Assembly: GCA_014879655.1 (NCBI GenBank)
Contig: JACSRS010000074.1
Span: 1 to 42,186, forward strand
Direction of reading: 5' to 3'
DNA length: 42,186 nucleotides
Source of the DNA: Burkholderiaceae bacterium
GTDB lineage: Bacteria > Pseudomonadota > Gammaproteobacteria > Burkholderiales > Burkholderiaceae_C
Position 1 is the first letter of the stretch. Every line of letters starts with the position of its first letter. The notes under the pieces are model-generated. The model had not been told where the DNA came from, searched no databases, and worked only from the letters and a program-made list of their open reading frames with translations. Shown here in pieces: positions 1 to 7,326 of the stretch. The position numbers and the translations under genes were made by a program.

Positions 1-178
1 GCGCAGGCCCGAAGCTGGAAGCCGGGCCGGAGGCGTCAGCCGAGCGGAGCGAGGGAACGATGGAAGCCCAAATGGGGCGAGACCCGCAGGGGGCTCGATG
101 CGAAGCACGACAGCGCGACCGGCCATGTCCCAGGTGGCCGGGGACGCCCGAATACAGAGTGGCATTTACGATGACGCC

Positions 179-850
179 ATGTCCGAGACAGAACACGCCG
201 ATTCCGCAGATCCCCTGGAACACATGCTCCAGCGCTCGGAGGCCTTGCACGAACTGTTCAACGAACTGCTCGACGACGCCGAGTTCGATGGTTCTCCACG
301 CGGCGAGGCCGCTCTCGGCATGTGCCTGGTCGCCATGGAACACGCAACGGCCTTGCATGCCTTGATGGCACTGGGCACGCCGACCTCGGCCGTCAGCCTG
401 ATGCGGCTGCAGTTCGAAGCGCTGACCCGCGCGATGTGGCTCATCTATGCGGCCCCCGACACGGCCATCGAGAAACTGTCGGCCCCGCTCACGCTGGAAG
501 CCGAACAGGCCGCCAAGAACCTGCCCAGCGCAAAGAAAATGATCGATCAGATCGGCAAGCGCGTCGGACAGGACGCGCCGGCAGTAGCCCACCAGATGCT
601 GGTCCACTTCAAGGACATCTCCTGGAACGCCATGAACTCGTTCGTGCACGGCGGCATCCATCCCCTACGGCGCAACGCCGATGGCTTCCCCGTGCACCTG
701 GCCCTGGAGGTGCTGCGCAACTCGAACGGCCTGAGCACCATGACCGCCATGACGATGGCCATCCTCACCGGCGATGACGCCATCGCCAAGCCGATGAGCA
801 AGGTCCAGCCGGCATTCGCCGACTGCCTGCCGGATCTGCTCAAGCCCTGA
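179..850 (+). CDS. Hypothetical helical protein of the island
   Basis: The product is 223 aa and I do not recognise it with certainty. It has an acidic N-terminus, no signal peptide and no membrane segment, and it looks mostly helical. A segment reading LMRLQFEALTRAMWL followed much later by FVHGGIHPL resembles the R..FE and HGG pattern of small HEPN-like uncharacterised families seen on integrative elements, but this is only a resemblance. I chose the ATG at 179 because the sequence is acidic and protein-like from there. An in-frame ATG at 98 would add 27 low-quality residues overlapping GC-rich spacer. It stands alone on the plus strand and converges on the DUF2958 gene 7 bp away. Positions 1-178 are GC-rich spacer in which I see no gene. 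Confidence 0.6.
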   Translation: MSETEHADSADPLEHMLQRSEALHELFNELLDDAEFDGSPRGEAALGMCLVAMEHATALHALMALGTPTSAVSLMRLQFEALTRAMWLIYAAPDTAIEKLSAPLTLEAEQAAKNLPSAKKMIDQIGKRVGQDAPAVAHQMLVHFKDISWNAMNSFVHGGIHPLRRNADGFPVHLALEVLRNSNGLSTMTAMTMAILTGDDAIAKPMSKVQPAFADCLPDLLKP

Positions 851-857
851 TGGCGGG

Positions 858-1205
858 TCAGACGACGACCCGCCCGGCCAGCCGCGCATCGCGCGCGTAG
901 GCGCTCAGCCGCTTCTCCGCGCGAAAGTGCAGATCGCGCTCGACCGGCAAGCCCAGCTGCCCGCGCACGGTTTCCAGCTCCTGCAGACTGACCCAGCCCA
1001 GCTCGGGGGCGCCCAGACCCAGGTCGCAAAGACCGAAGGCATGGTCATGGTCGTCAGGATCGATCTCGGTCAGCAGCCAGGTCGCGCCCGCATCGGGCGT
1101 GAACAGCTTGACCACGGGCGCCGGATCGAAGTCGGCGTCCTGCAGCGATTCGCGGCCGTTGGCCAGCAGCAGCACGCGCTGCGCGTCGGTGATGAGAGCG
1201 TTCAT
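858..1205 (-). CDS. DUF2958 family protein
   Basis: The product is 115 aa. The motifs VVKLFTPDAGATWLLTE, then FGLCDLGLGAPELGWVSL and LETVRGQLGLPVERD, match the DUF2958 family, whose members are small cytoplasmic proteins common on integrative conjugative elements and plasmids. The molecular role is unknown. The length is normal for the family. The ATG is preceded by a long structured leader (see 1206-1380) that is related to the leader of the next gene on this strand. Because the same leader type controls both, the two genes are probably co-regulated although they are transcribed separately. The family call is confident; any function would be speculation. Confidence 0.85.
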   Translation of the reverse strand: MNALITDAQRVLLLANGRESLQDADFDPAPVVKLFTPDAGATWLLTEIDPDDHDHAFGLCDLGLGAPELGWVSLQELETVRGQLGLPVERDLHFRAEKRLSAYARDARLAGRVVV

Positions 1206-1380
1206 GGTGAACTCCAGAAGAAATGCCGGGCGGGAATGCCCGCAGCCTCCGGGTCACGGCGCAGCGCAGCAGTCAAGGTTCGAAGACGGCCGCCCAGGCC
1301 GCCAGCGCATCGCCGATGCGCGCCGACCTTGACGGCGAGAACGACGTGGCACGCTGGGTGCAACAGCAAGCCAACCCCAC
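1206..1380 (-). ncRNA. Structured 5' leader upstream of DUF2958 gene (copy 1)
   Basis: This minus-strand leader shares several blocks with the leader at 1994-2185. Next to the start codon is a hairpin with arms 1227-1231 and 1238-1242 (CGGGC/GCCCG). Further upstream is a hairpin with arms GCGCATC (1305-1311) and GATGCGC (1315-1321). It is enclosed by a longer-range pairing of GTCAAGG (1272-1278) with CCTTGAC (1327-1333). The sequence TTGACGGCGAGAAC (plus strand) is conserved in both copies. The arms differ between copies but keep pairing, which points to RNA structure. It resembles the published radC RNA motif in location and gene association. That identification is my inference. Confidence 0.55.
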
Positions 1381-1471
1381 CCCCGTCCATGCAACGGTCT
1401 CGTGCCAGGCCATAGCACGCTGTCCACGATGCATAAAACCGGGAGCCCGTGCGGCTCCCGGCTGCGCGGGC

Positions 1472-1993
1472 TCAGATCAGCCCGCGTTCGGCAAAGGACA
1501 GGATCGTCGGCCCAGCCACGATCAGGTGATCGATGACCCGCACGTCCACCAGCAGCAGCGCGCTCTTGAGGGTCTGCGTCAGCATCTCGTCGGCCCGCGA
1601 TGGCTCGGCCACACCCGATGGGTGGTTGTGCACCAGGATCAGCGCCGCCGAATTGCGCGCCAGGGCTTCCTTGACGATCTCGCGCGGGTACACCGATGTT
1701 TGGCTCACCGTGCCCCGGAACATCTCGACGTACTCGATGACCCGGTGCTGGGCATCCAGGTGGATCACCGCAAACACCTCGTGCTCCAGCGTGCCCAGCT
1801 TGATGCGCAAGAAGTCGCGCACCGCCTGCGGCGACGACAGCATCTCGGTACCGCGCAACTGGCCCGCCAGCACCCGCAGCGCCGCCTGCAGCACCTCGGC
1901 AGGCGCGGCCAAACGGTAGCTGCCGGCGACATCGCACACGAGCAGGGAGGAATCGAGGGAAGAAGTGAACGACAGGGAAGATGGCTGCGACAT
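1472..1993 (-). CDS. RadC-like JAB domain protein
   Basis: The product is 173 aa and corresponds to the JAB/MPN half of RadC. The motif [18 protein letters not shown] contains the HNHPSG-x(n)-S-x-x-D signature of the RadC family metal site. The fold ends with the expected [21 protein letters not shown]. The N-terminal helix-hairpin-helix part of chromosomal RadC is absent, as is usual for mobile-element versions. Despite the name, a direct role in recombination repair is not established for this family. I chose the ATG at 1993 because the reading frame further upstream overlaps the structured leader. The gene lies 266 bp upstream of the DUF2958 gene on the same strand. Confidence 0.85.
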   Translation of the reverse strand: MSQPSSLSFTSSLDSSLLVCDVAGSYRLAAPAEVLQAALRVLAGQLRGTEMLSSPQAVRDFLRIKLGTLEHEVFAVIHLDAQHRVIEYVEMFRGTVSQTSVYPREIVKEALARNSAALILVHNHPSGVAEPSRADEMLTQTLKSALLLVDVRVIDHLIVAGPTILSFAERGLI

Positions 1994-2185
1994 GGTCGGC
2001 TCCGGTTCGGAATCGGGCGGGATTGCCCGGAACCGGCCACCCACGCCGCAGCGCAAGTAGTCAGGGGTCGAAGGCGCAGCCGCCAGACGGCCGCCAGGAC
2101 GCCAGCGTGCAAGGCACGCGCAGCCCTTGACGGCGAGAACGGCGTGGTAGGTTGAAAGGGCACAGCAAGACCGCCACCCCACACG
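1994..2185 (-). ncRNA. Structured 5' leader upstream of radC-like gene (copy 2)
   Basis: This is the second copy of the leader described at 1206-1380. The start-proximal hairpin is conserved (arms 2014-2018 and 2025-2029) and is enclosed by CCGGTTC/GAACCGG arms. The upstream hairpin has arms GCGTGC (2105-2110) and GCACGC (2114-2119), whose bases differ from copy 1 yet still pair perfectly. The enclosing pairing (2060-2067 with 2124-2131) holds with one mismatch. Because the downstream gene encodes a RadC protein, the published radC RNA motif is the most likely identity. A covariance-model search would settle it. Confidence 0.6.
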
Positions 2186-2478
2186 CACGCCACCACAGCC
2201 CCGGCAAGCGCAGCGCGCAGCGGCTAGGCCACGGAGTCGTCAGGGATCAAAGCCGGATGGCCGGGATGCGGCACGAAGCCTGGGGCGCAGCCCGCGAGCC
2301 CGGCGGCGGTACGCCGAGACGCTGTATCGAGGTTGCATCCCGGACAGCGGTCGACTACCAGGCTGTCACCACTACTGACATCGACGTTGCCCACAACTTT
2401 CTTTGACTTGTGAGACAATCTATCTAGTCCGGCAATGTACTTTTATTTTTCTATATAAATCAATGAGTTAATGATGTG
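2186..2478. other. Divergent intergenic region with AT-rich promoter-like end
   Basis: This gene-free stretch separates the minus-strand radC leader from the plus-strand AAA+ gene. Its first part (about 2186-2345) is GC-rich and contains GTCAGGGATCAAAGCC, which weakly echoes the leader blocks and may be a decayed third copy. Its last part (2400-2460) turns sharply AT-rich, with TTGACT at 2403-2408 and TATATAAA at 2452-2459, the latter about 20 bp upstream of the AAA+ start. I take this as the promoter of the AAA+/subtilisin operon, although no well-spaced pair of hexamers is obvious. Confidence 0.35.
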
Positions 2479-3642
2479 ATGGGCGAAATGAAAGAAGAGC
2501 AGTCAGATTTAGCCCAGATGGTTCGCCTGGCTCTGGCCGAGCAGACGGAAGACGTGCGCCTGTTCGCGGCGCGGCTGGTCCGCAAGTACCGTGGGACTGC
2601 GCCCGACCTGGCCGAGCAGCTCGAACTGTTCCTGAAGTCGAAGCCGGCACGCAGCGTTTCTCCCATGCGCAAGCTATCGCCCCAGCCGTCGGCAACCCAC
2701 GCCTTGCCGGTAGACGACGAATCCCGCCTCTCGCTCCTGAAGGTGTTCAAGGACGCGCCGACGAAAGACGCGCCGTTGCTGTCCAGCGATGTCGAGGATG
2801 TCCTGGGGCAACTCATCGCCGAGCGCCGGCAGAGCGACCGACTGCAGGCCATGGGGCTGACGCCGACCCGCTCGGCCATCTTTGTGGGACCGCCCGGGGT
2901 CGGCAAGACACTCACGGCCCGCTGGCTGGCTGCGCAGTTGAAGGTGCCGCTGTACGTGCTCGACCTGACAGCCGTGATGAGCAGCCTGCTGGGCAAGAGC
3001 GGTGCCAACCTGCGGGCGGCCATCGACTTCGCCAAGCGCGAGCCGTGCGTGCTGCTGCTGGACGAGATCGATGCCATCGCCAAACGGCGCAGCGATGACA
3101 GCGACGTGGGCGAACTCAAGCGCCTGGTCACGGTGATCCTTCAGGAAGTAGACGAATGGCCCGCCAGCAGCGTATTGCTGGCGGCCACGAATCACCCGGA
3201 ACTGATCGATCCGGCGCTGTGGCGCCGCTTCGACCTGGTGGTCCAGTTCAAGACGCCCGATGAACAGGCGGTCAAGGAAGCCATCAAGCGCTTCCTGGGG
3301 CCGGACTACGCCCTCTTTGCCCGTTGGATCGACATCCTGGTGTTTGCATTCGCCGGGCACTCGTTCAGCGACATCGAGCGCGACGTGCAGCGTTTCCGGC
3401 GCGCCGTGGCCCTGGGCACGACCACCGACGCCGATCTGGTCGAGGACTTCATGAAGGCACGCGCCTTGGCGCTCGACAGGCAGGGTCGCATCGACTTGGC
3501 GGTGATGCTTGCCAAGCAGACCCGCTTGTCCCAGCACACCGTCTCCGACATCACCGGGGTAAGCCGGGACACGATCCGCAAGTACACCAACGAGACACCT
3601 GCGGCACGAAAGGCCGCGCCCCGGAGAAAGGCTGACGCATGA
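2479..3642 (+). CDS. AAA+ ATPase paired with a subtilisin-like protease
   Basis: The product is 387 aa (388 if the GTG at 2476 is used; residue numbers here count from that GTG). It is a single AAA+ module with Walker A GPPGVGKT (138-145), Walker B LLLDEID (D196, E197), sensor-1 ATNH (N239) and a WRRFD arginine-finger segment (R250/R251). This resembles FtsH/CDC48-type AAA domains. The C-terminus carries an HTH-like stretch (LSQHTVSDITGVSRDTIRKY) and a basic tail, so it may also touch DNA. The gene overlaps the downstream protease gene by an ATGA, which implies translational coupling. I infer that the ATPase activates, unfolds for, or restrains the protease, possibly in phage defence. No membrane segment is visible. 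Confidence 0.85.
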   Translation: MGEMKEEQSDLAQMVRLALAEQTEDVRLFAARLVRKYRGTAPDLAEQLELFLKSKPARSVSPMRKLSPQPSATHALPVDDESRLSLLKVFKDAPTKDAPLLSSDVEDVLGQLIAERRQSDRLQAMGLTPTRSAIFVGPPGVGKTLTARWLAAQLKVPLYVLDLTAVMSSLLGKSGANLRAAIDFAKREPCVLLLDEIDAIAKRRSDDSDVGELKRLVTVILQEVDEWPASSVLLAATNHPELIDPALWRRFDLVVQFKTPDEQAVKEAIKRFLGPDYALFARWIDILVFAFAGHSFSDIERDVQRFRRAVALGTTTDADLVEDFMKARALALDRQGRIDLAVMLAKQTRLSQHTVSDITGVSRDTIRKYTNETPAARKAAPRRKADA

Positions 3643-5861
3643 GCCAAACCAATTTCCTGATCGGTCGTGGCGAGCTGCTGACCCACGACATCGTCGGCCC
3701 GAGGCGCATGCCCGGCAAGGCCGAGGTCTACACCTTCGCGCAGGCGCGGGAACGGTTGGTTCCCCAGTTCCGCAGCGCTGCGAACGCGCTGGACGAACTG
3801 CCCATCGACGCCTGTCCGGGCGACTTCGCGGTGGCCCGGCTGATGATGAACCCCAGCTTCATCGCTCGTTCCTATTTCCCGACCGGGCTGTTGCGCAGTA
3901 CGGGGCTGGAGTCCATCGGTAGCCGCACCGTCAAGGTCAAGCCACAGGCCTGGACCCGCAAGGGGCAGCCGCAGGAGACCACGACGACCGAACTGTTCGT
4001 CGCCGGCAAGCGTCAGGCATTCCGCAACCTTTCGCGGTGGACGGAAACTATCGACGCGGAGTCGGATGAGGGCGACGACCTGGTCCACATCGAACAGTTC
4101 GCCGCCTTCGCGCCGGCGGAGCGCATCGTGAGGCTGGGTGGCCCGAAGGATCGCTTCTTCGAGGTGGGCCTGCATCTGTTGCCGGACGAAGACCCCGGCC
4201 TGATCCAGAAGGCTTTTGTGAAGTTCGCGCAGCGGGAGGGCGTGAAGGTCCACAGTGAAGTCGATTTCGTCGCCGGCAACCTGTGGTTCGTGCCGGTCGA
4301 GGGCAAGCTGCGCGAAGTCGAGAAGCTGGCCAGCTTCACCTTCGTCCGGGTGATCCGGCCTGTGCCCAAGCTGCGCGGCATTCGCCCGCTGCAACGCAGC
4401 GGTGGGCCCTCGGTGGGGTGCAGCCTTCCCACCGAGCAGGCCCTGTCATCCGAACCACGTGTTGCCATCCTGGACGGTGGCTTGCCGAAGCACCATCCCA
4501 TCGGCCCCTGGCTGCGCTCGTATCGGAAACTCGACGAAGACGCCGCCGACGACCCGGATGGCCCCGAGCACGGCCTGGGCGTGACGTCGGCCGTGCTGTT
4601 CGGCCCGATCCAACCCAATGGAACGGCCGGCAGGCCCTTTGCCCCGGTAGACCATCTGCGCGTGCTCGACCAGGAATCAGGCGGCGAAGACCCGCTGGAG
4701 TTGTATCGCACGCTCGGTCTCATCGAACAGGTTTTGCTGTCCCGCTCCTACGAGTTCATCAACTTGAGCCTGGGGCCGGACCTCGAAGTGGAGGATCAGG
4801 AGGTCCATGCCTGGACCTCCGTCATCGACGAGCTGCTCAGCGACGGTGACACGCTCATGACTGTGGCCGTGGGCAACAACGGAGAACGCGACCGCGAGCT
4901 CGGCTACAGCCGGGTGCAGGTTCCGTCGGACTGCGTGAATGCGCTCGCGGTCGGCGCGGCCGACGACACCGGCGCGGACTGGGCTCGCGCGCCCTACAGC
5001 GCGATCGGGCCGGGCCGCAGCCCCGGCGTCGTCAAGCCGGATTTGATGGCCTTCGGCGGCAACCCGGCGTCCAAGTACTTCCACGTCCTGGCGCCGAACG
5101 CAAAGCCGGTGCTGACGCCACAGCTCGGCACCAGTTTCGCGGCGCCGTACCTGCTGCGCAGCGCGGTCGGCATCCGTGCCGTCCTGGGCGGCAACCTGAC
5201 GCCTCTCGCCATTAAGGCCTTGCTGGTCCATGCGGCCGATCCCGGCGAGCACGACCAGATCGAAGTGGGCTGGGGCAAGATTCCCGAGGACACCCTCGAC
5301 ATCATCACGTGTCCGGATGGCGTGGCCAGAGTGGTCTACCAGGGGGAGCTCAAACCCAGCAAATACTTGCGCGCCAGCCTGCCGCTGCCGAGGGAAGGGT
5401 TGACTGGCAACGTCCGCCTGAAAGCCACGTTCTGCTATGCGTCGCCCACCGATCCGCAAGATGCCGCAGCCTACACCAAGGCCGGCCTCGAAGTCGTCTT
5501 CCGGCCCAACGACGAAAAGATCAAGGACGGCAAGAGCAACGCCGATACCAAGGGCTTCTTCGACTTGAAGAAATTCGCAACCGAACAGGAACGCCGCTCG
5601 GATCAGGGCAAGTGGGAAACCGTGCTGCACGGGGCCAAGACATTCCGTGGTTCCAGCCTCAAGAACCCCGTGTTCGACATCCACTACAACGCCCGTGACG
5701 GTGGCGGCCGAGCCACAGGCCCTGAGAAGATTCGATACGCGCTGATCCTGTCGGTCGAGGCACCGAAGCACGCCGATCTGTACAACGACATCCTGCGCGC
5801 ATACGCCAAGACGCTGGTGCCGATCCAGCCGCAGGTGTCGTTGCCGATCCGCATTCGGTGA
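3639..5861 (+). CDS. Subtilisin-like (S8) serine protease
   Basis: The product is 740 aa. The S8 catalytic triad is complete: Asp279 in VAILDGG, His311 in PEHGLGVTSAV and Ser499 in LGTSFAAPYL, with the oxyanion Asn in VAVGNNG (residues 413-414). No signal peptide or membrane segment is visible, so the enzyme should act in the cytoplasm, which is unusual for subtilisins. About 270 residues precede the catalytic domain and about 200 follow it; I recognise no domain in either part. The start overlaps the AAA+ stop (ATGA). Paired cytoplasmic AAA+ ATPase and subtilisin genes recur in bacterial defence islands, to my recollection. A regulated suicide or effector-cleaving protease is the working guess. 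Confidence 0.85.
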   Translation: MSQTNFLIGRGELLTHDIVGPRRMPGKAEVYTFAQARERLVPQFRSAANALDELPIDACPGDFAVARLMMNPSFIARSYFPTGLLRSTGLESIGSRTVKVKPQAWTRKGQPQETTTTELFVAGKRQAFRNLSRWTETIDAESDEGDDLVHIEQFAAFAPAERIVRLGGPKDRFFEVGLHLLPDEDPGLIQKAFVKFAQREGVKVHSEVDFVAGNLWFVPVEGKLREVEKLASFTFVRVIRPVPKLRGIRPLQRSGGPSVGCSLPTEQALSSEPRVAILDGGLPKHHPIGPWLRSYRKLDEDAADDPDGPEHGLGVTSAVLFGPIQPNGTAGRPFAPVDHLRVLDQESGGEDPLELYRTLGLIEQVLLSRSYEFINLSLGPDLEVEDQEVHAWTSVIDELLSDGDTLMTVAVGNNGERDRELGYSRVQVPSDCVNALAVGAADDTGADWARAPYSAIGPGRSPGVVKPDLMAFGGNPASKYFHVLAPNAKPVLTPQLGTSFAAPYLLRSAVGIRAVLGGNLTPLAIKALLVHAADPGEHDQIEVGWGKIPEDTLDIITCPDGVARVVYQGELKPSKYLRASLPLPREGLTGNVRLKATFCYASPTDPQDAAAYTKAGLEVVFRPNDEKIKDGKSNADTKGFFDLKKFATEQERRSDQGKWETVLHGAKTFRGSSLKNPVFDIHYNARDGGGRATGPEKIRYALILSVEAPKHADLYNDILRAYAKTLVPIQPQVSLPIRIR

Positions 5862-5905
5862 CATCGAAGACGGAACCCAAAGCAAGCTTGATGTAGCGAG
5901 GGATC

Positions 5906-5940
5906 GAGGATCGAGGACCGAGGACCGAGGACCGAGGAGC
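5906..5940 (+). repeat. Heptamer tandem repeat GAGGAYC in a leader
   Basis: Five heptamers (GAGGATC, three times GAGGACC, then GAGGAGC) run head to tail and end directly in AAGGAGAAG, which is the ribosome-binding site of the gene starting at 5954. A further imperfect unit precedes the run. Each unit itself contains a Shine-Dalgarno-like GAGGA. Similar heptamer runs occur between genes in related genera, to my recollection. Slipped-strand changes in unit number would alter the leader length. Confidence 0.75.
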
Positions 5941-5953
5941 AAGGAGAAGACCA

Positions 5954-6733
5954 ATGCCGGAGCCTTTGAAGAGCAGAAACAAGAATGGGGCGCCGTTCAC
6001 GCGACCGCCGGAGATCGAGGCCTGCTTGGCAAGGCTGGAGTCGCTCGACGCTGCGGCACGCCTGCAGGCTTTCGCCATCACGTCGAGAAAAAGAGACGGC
6101 TATGTTCCGTCGGAAGCGCTGACGTATTTCCTGCGGCGCGCCTGGGCTGCCGGTGCCCAAAGCGAGTTCAAGCAGATTTTCGAACTGCTCATGAAACGCG
6201 TCGGGCAGTCCCTGTTTTCGACGATCTCCGACGCCCGTATGGCCGGGGCGCAAGGGATACGCGAAGAGGTCATGGGCCGATTCGCCGAGCGAATCGCCAA
6301 GGACTGCAACGGTCGTTTCGCCATGCTGGACTTCTTTGAGGTGCGATTCGATCTGGCATTCGCGCGATTCCGCAAGACCGTTCTGAGGCAAATCGGTCCG
6401 ACCTCGGTGCTTACCGTACCGCTTTGCACGGATAGCGACGAAGGACAGGACATTTCTCTAGAGGTCGAAACCGCTGCGGCCGACTTCCTGGGCGGTGATC
6501 CCAAAAAAATTGACGACCCGGCTTTCCGGTTGGAGCTAGACGCTGCGATTGATGCTTTACCAGATGATCAGAGACGGGTCGTGGGCTTGTTGCGACAAGG
6601 CTTCCAGATCGACTCGAAGGACCCAAACATCATGACTATCGCCAAGATTCTGAAGTGCGATGAGAGAACCGTGCGCAATCGTCGTGATCGTGCGTACAAG
6701 ACCCTCGGGGCTACTCTGCAGGAGGATGCATGA
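5954..6733 (+). CDS. Sigma-70 region 4-like protein
   Basis: The product is 259 aa. Its C-terminus (about 195-255) reads as sigma-70 region 4: a LPDDQRRVVGLL helix, then the helix-turn-helix MTIAKILKCDERTVRNRRDRAYKTL (227-251). The N-terminal 190 residues are helical and may include a diverged region 2, but I see no clear region 2 signature. It could be an extracytoplasmic-function-like sigma factor or only a DNA-binding regulator. The start has a good ribosome-binding site formed by the end of the heptamer repeat. It overlaps the next gene by ATGA, and the helicase fusion follows 3 bp after that, so the three genes look like one unit. Its likely role is self-control of the cluster. Confidence 0.7.
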   Translation: MPEPLKSRNKNGAPFTRPPEIEACLARLESLDAAARLQAFAITSRKRDGYVPSEALTYFLRRAWAAGAQSEFKQIFELLMKRVGQSLFSTISDARMAGAQGIREEVMGRFAERIAKDCNGRFAMLDFFEVRFDLAFARFRKTVLRQIGPTSVLTVPLCTDSDEGQDISLEVETAAADFLGGDPKKIDDPAFRLELDAAIDALPDDQRRVVGLLRQGFQIDSKDPNIMTIAKILKCDERTVRNRRDRAYKTLGATLQEDA

Positions 6734-7323
6734 GCACTTCAAAGCCTTTCGCGGCAGACGAAGAATCCGTGTTGATGGCGTTCTCCATGGAGCCCAGCCA
6801 TGGCCGGGAAGTGCTCGAGCGCTACATCAGCGAGTACCCGCAGCATGCGGCTGCGCTGATCGACTGTTCGATCGATCTGCTTCAGCAGCAGCCGGCAGAG
6901 GATGTATCGGCGACCGTGGTGCCGGACAGTGCGGTGGACAAGGCCTGGCAACGGTTTGAGCGGGCTGTCCAGCAGCCCGCCGCGGAGGTCGCGAATCCGT
7001 TTGCCAAGCTCAATTCGACCGGTTTCAAGTCGCTCGCACGCAGCCTGAATGTCAGCAATCTCTTTCTGATGCGCGTGCGTGATCGGGCCATCAGCGCTGC
7101 CACTATTCCCGCCCGATTCGTCGAGAAGCTTGCTTCGGAGTTGGGCGGTACGGCGCAAGCTATGGGAGCGTACCTGCAGGGCCCACCGGGCATGGTGTCC
7201 GGACATGCCTTCCGATCCAGTGTGAAGCCGAGTGTGGGAGAACAGATCAGTTTCGACCAGGCCGTTGCGACCTCACAGCTCACGCCGGAACAGCAGGCGA
7301 TGCTGAAGGCGTTGTCGGGCTAA
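6730..7323 (+). CDS. Hypothetical partner of the sigma-like protein
   Basis: The product is 197 aa and I do not recognise it. It starts inside the stop of the sigma-like gene (ATGA) and ends 3 bp before the helicase fusion. No membrane segment, signal peptide or cysteine-rich motif is seen. The N-terminal 60 residues look helical and acidic (YISEYPQHAAALIDCSIDLL). The centre has a stretch reading SLARSLNVSNLFLMRVRDRAI followed by IPARFVEKLASELG, which resembles the phrasing of HTH or antitoxin-like proteins. Position suggests an anti-sigma or antitoxin-like partner, but this is inference from order only. Confidence 0.6.
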   Translation: MSTSKPFAADEESVLMAFSMEPSHGREVLERYISEYPQHAAALIDCSIDLLQQQPAEDVSATVVPDSAVDKAWQRFERAVQQPAAEVANPFAKLNSTGFKSLARSLNVSNLFLMRVRDRAISAATIPARFVEKLASELGGTAQAMGAYLQGPPGMVSGHAFRSSVKPSVGEQISFDQAVATSQLTPEQQAMLKALSG

Positions 7324-7326
7324 GCG

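Noticed and set aside
2224-2418. Minus-strand 64-aa frame upstream of the radC leader
   Set aside because: It has no ribosome-binding site and no recognisable motif, and it overlaps the AT-rich promoter region of the AAA+ gene.
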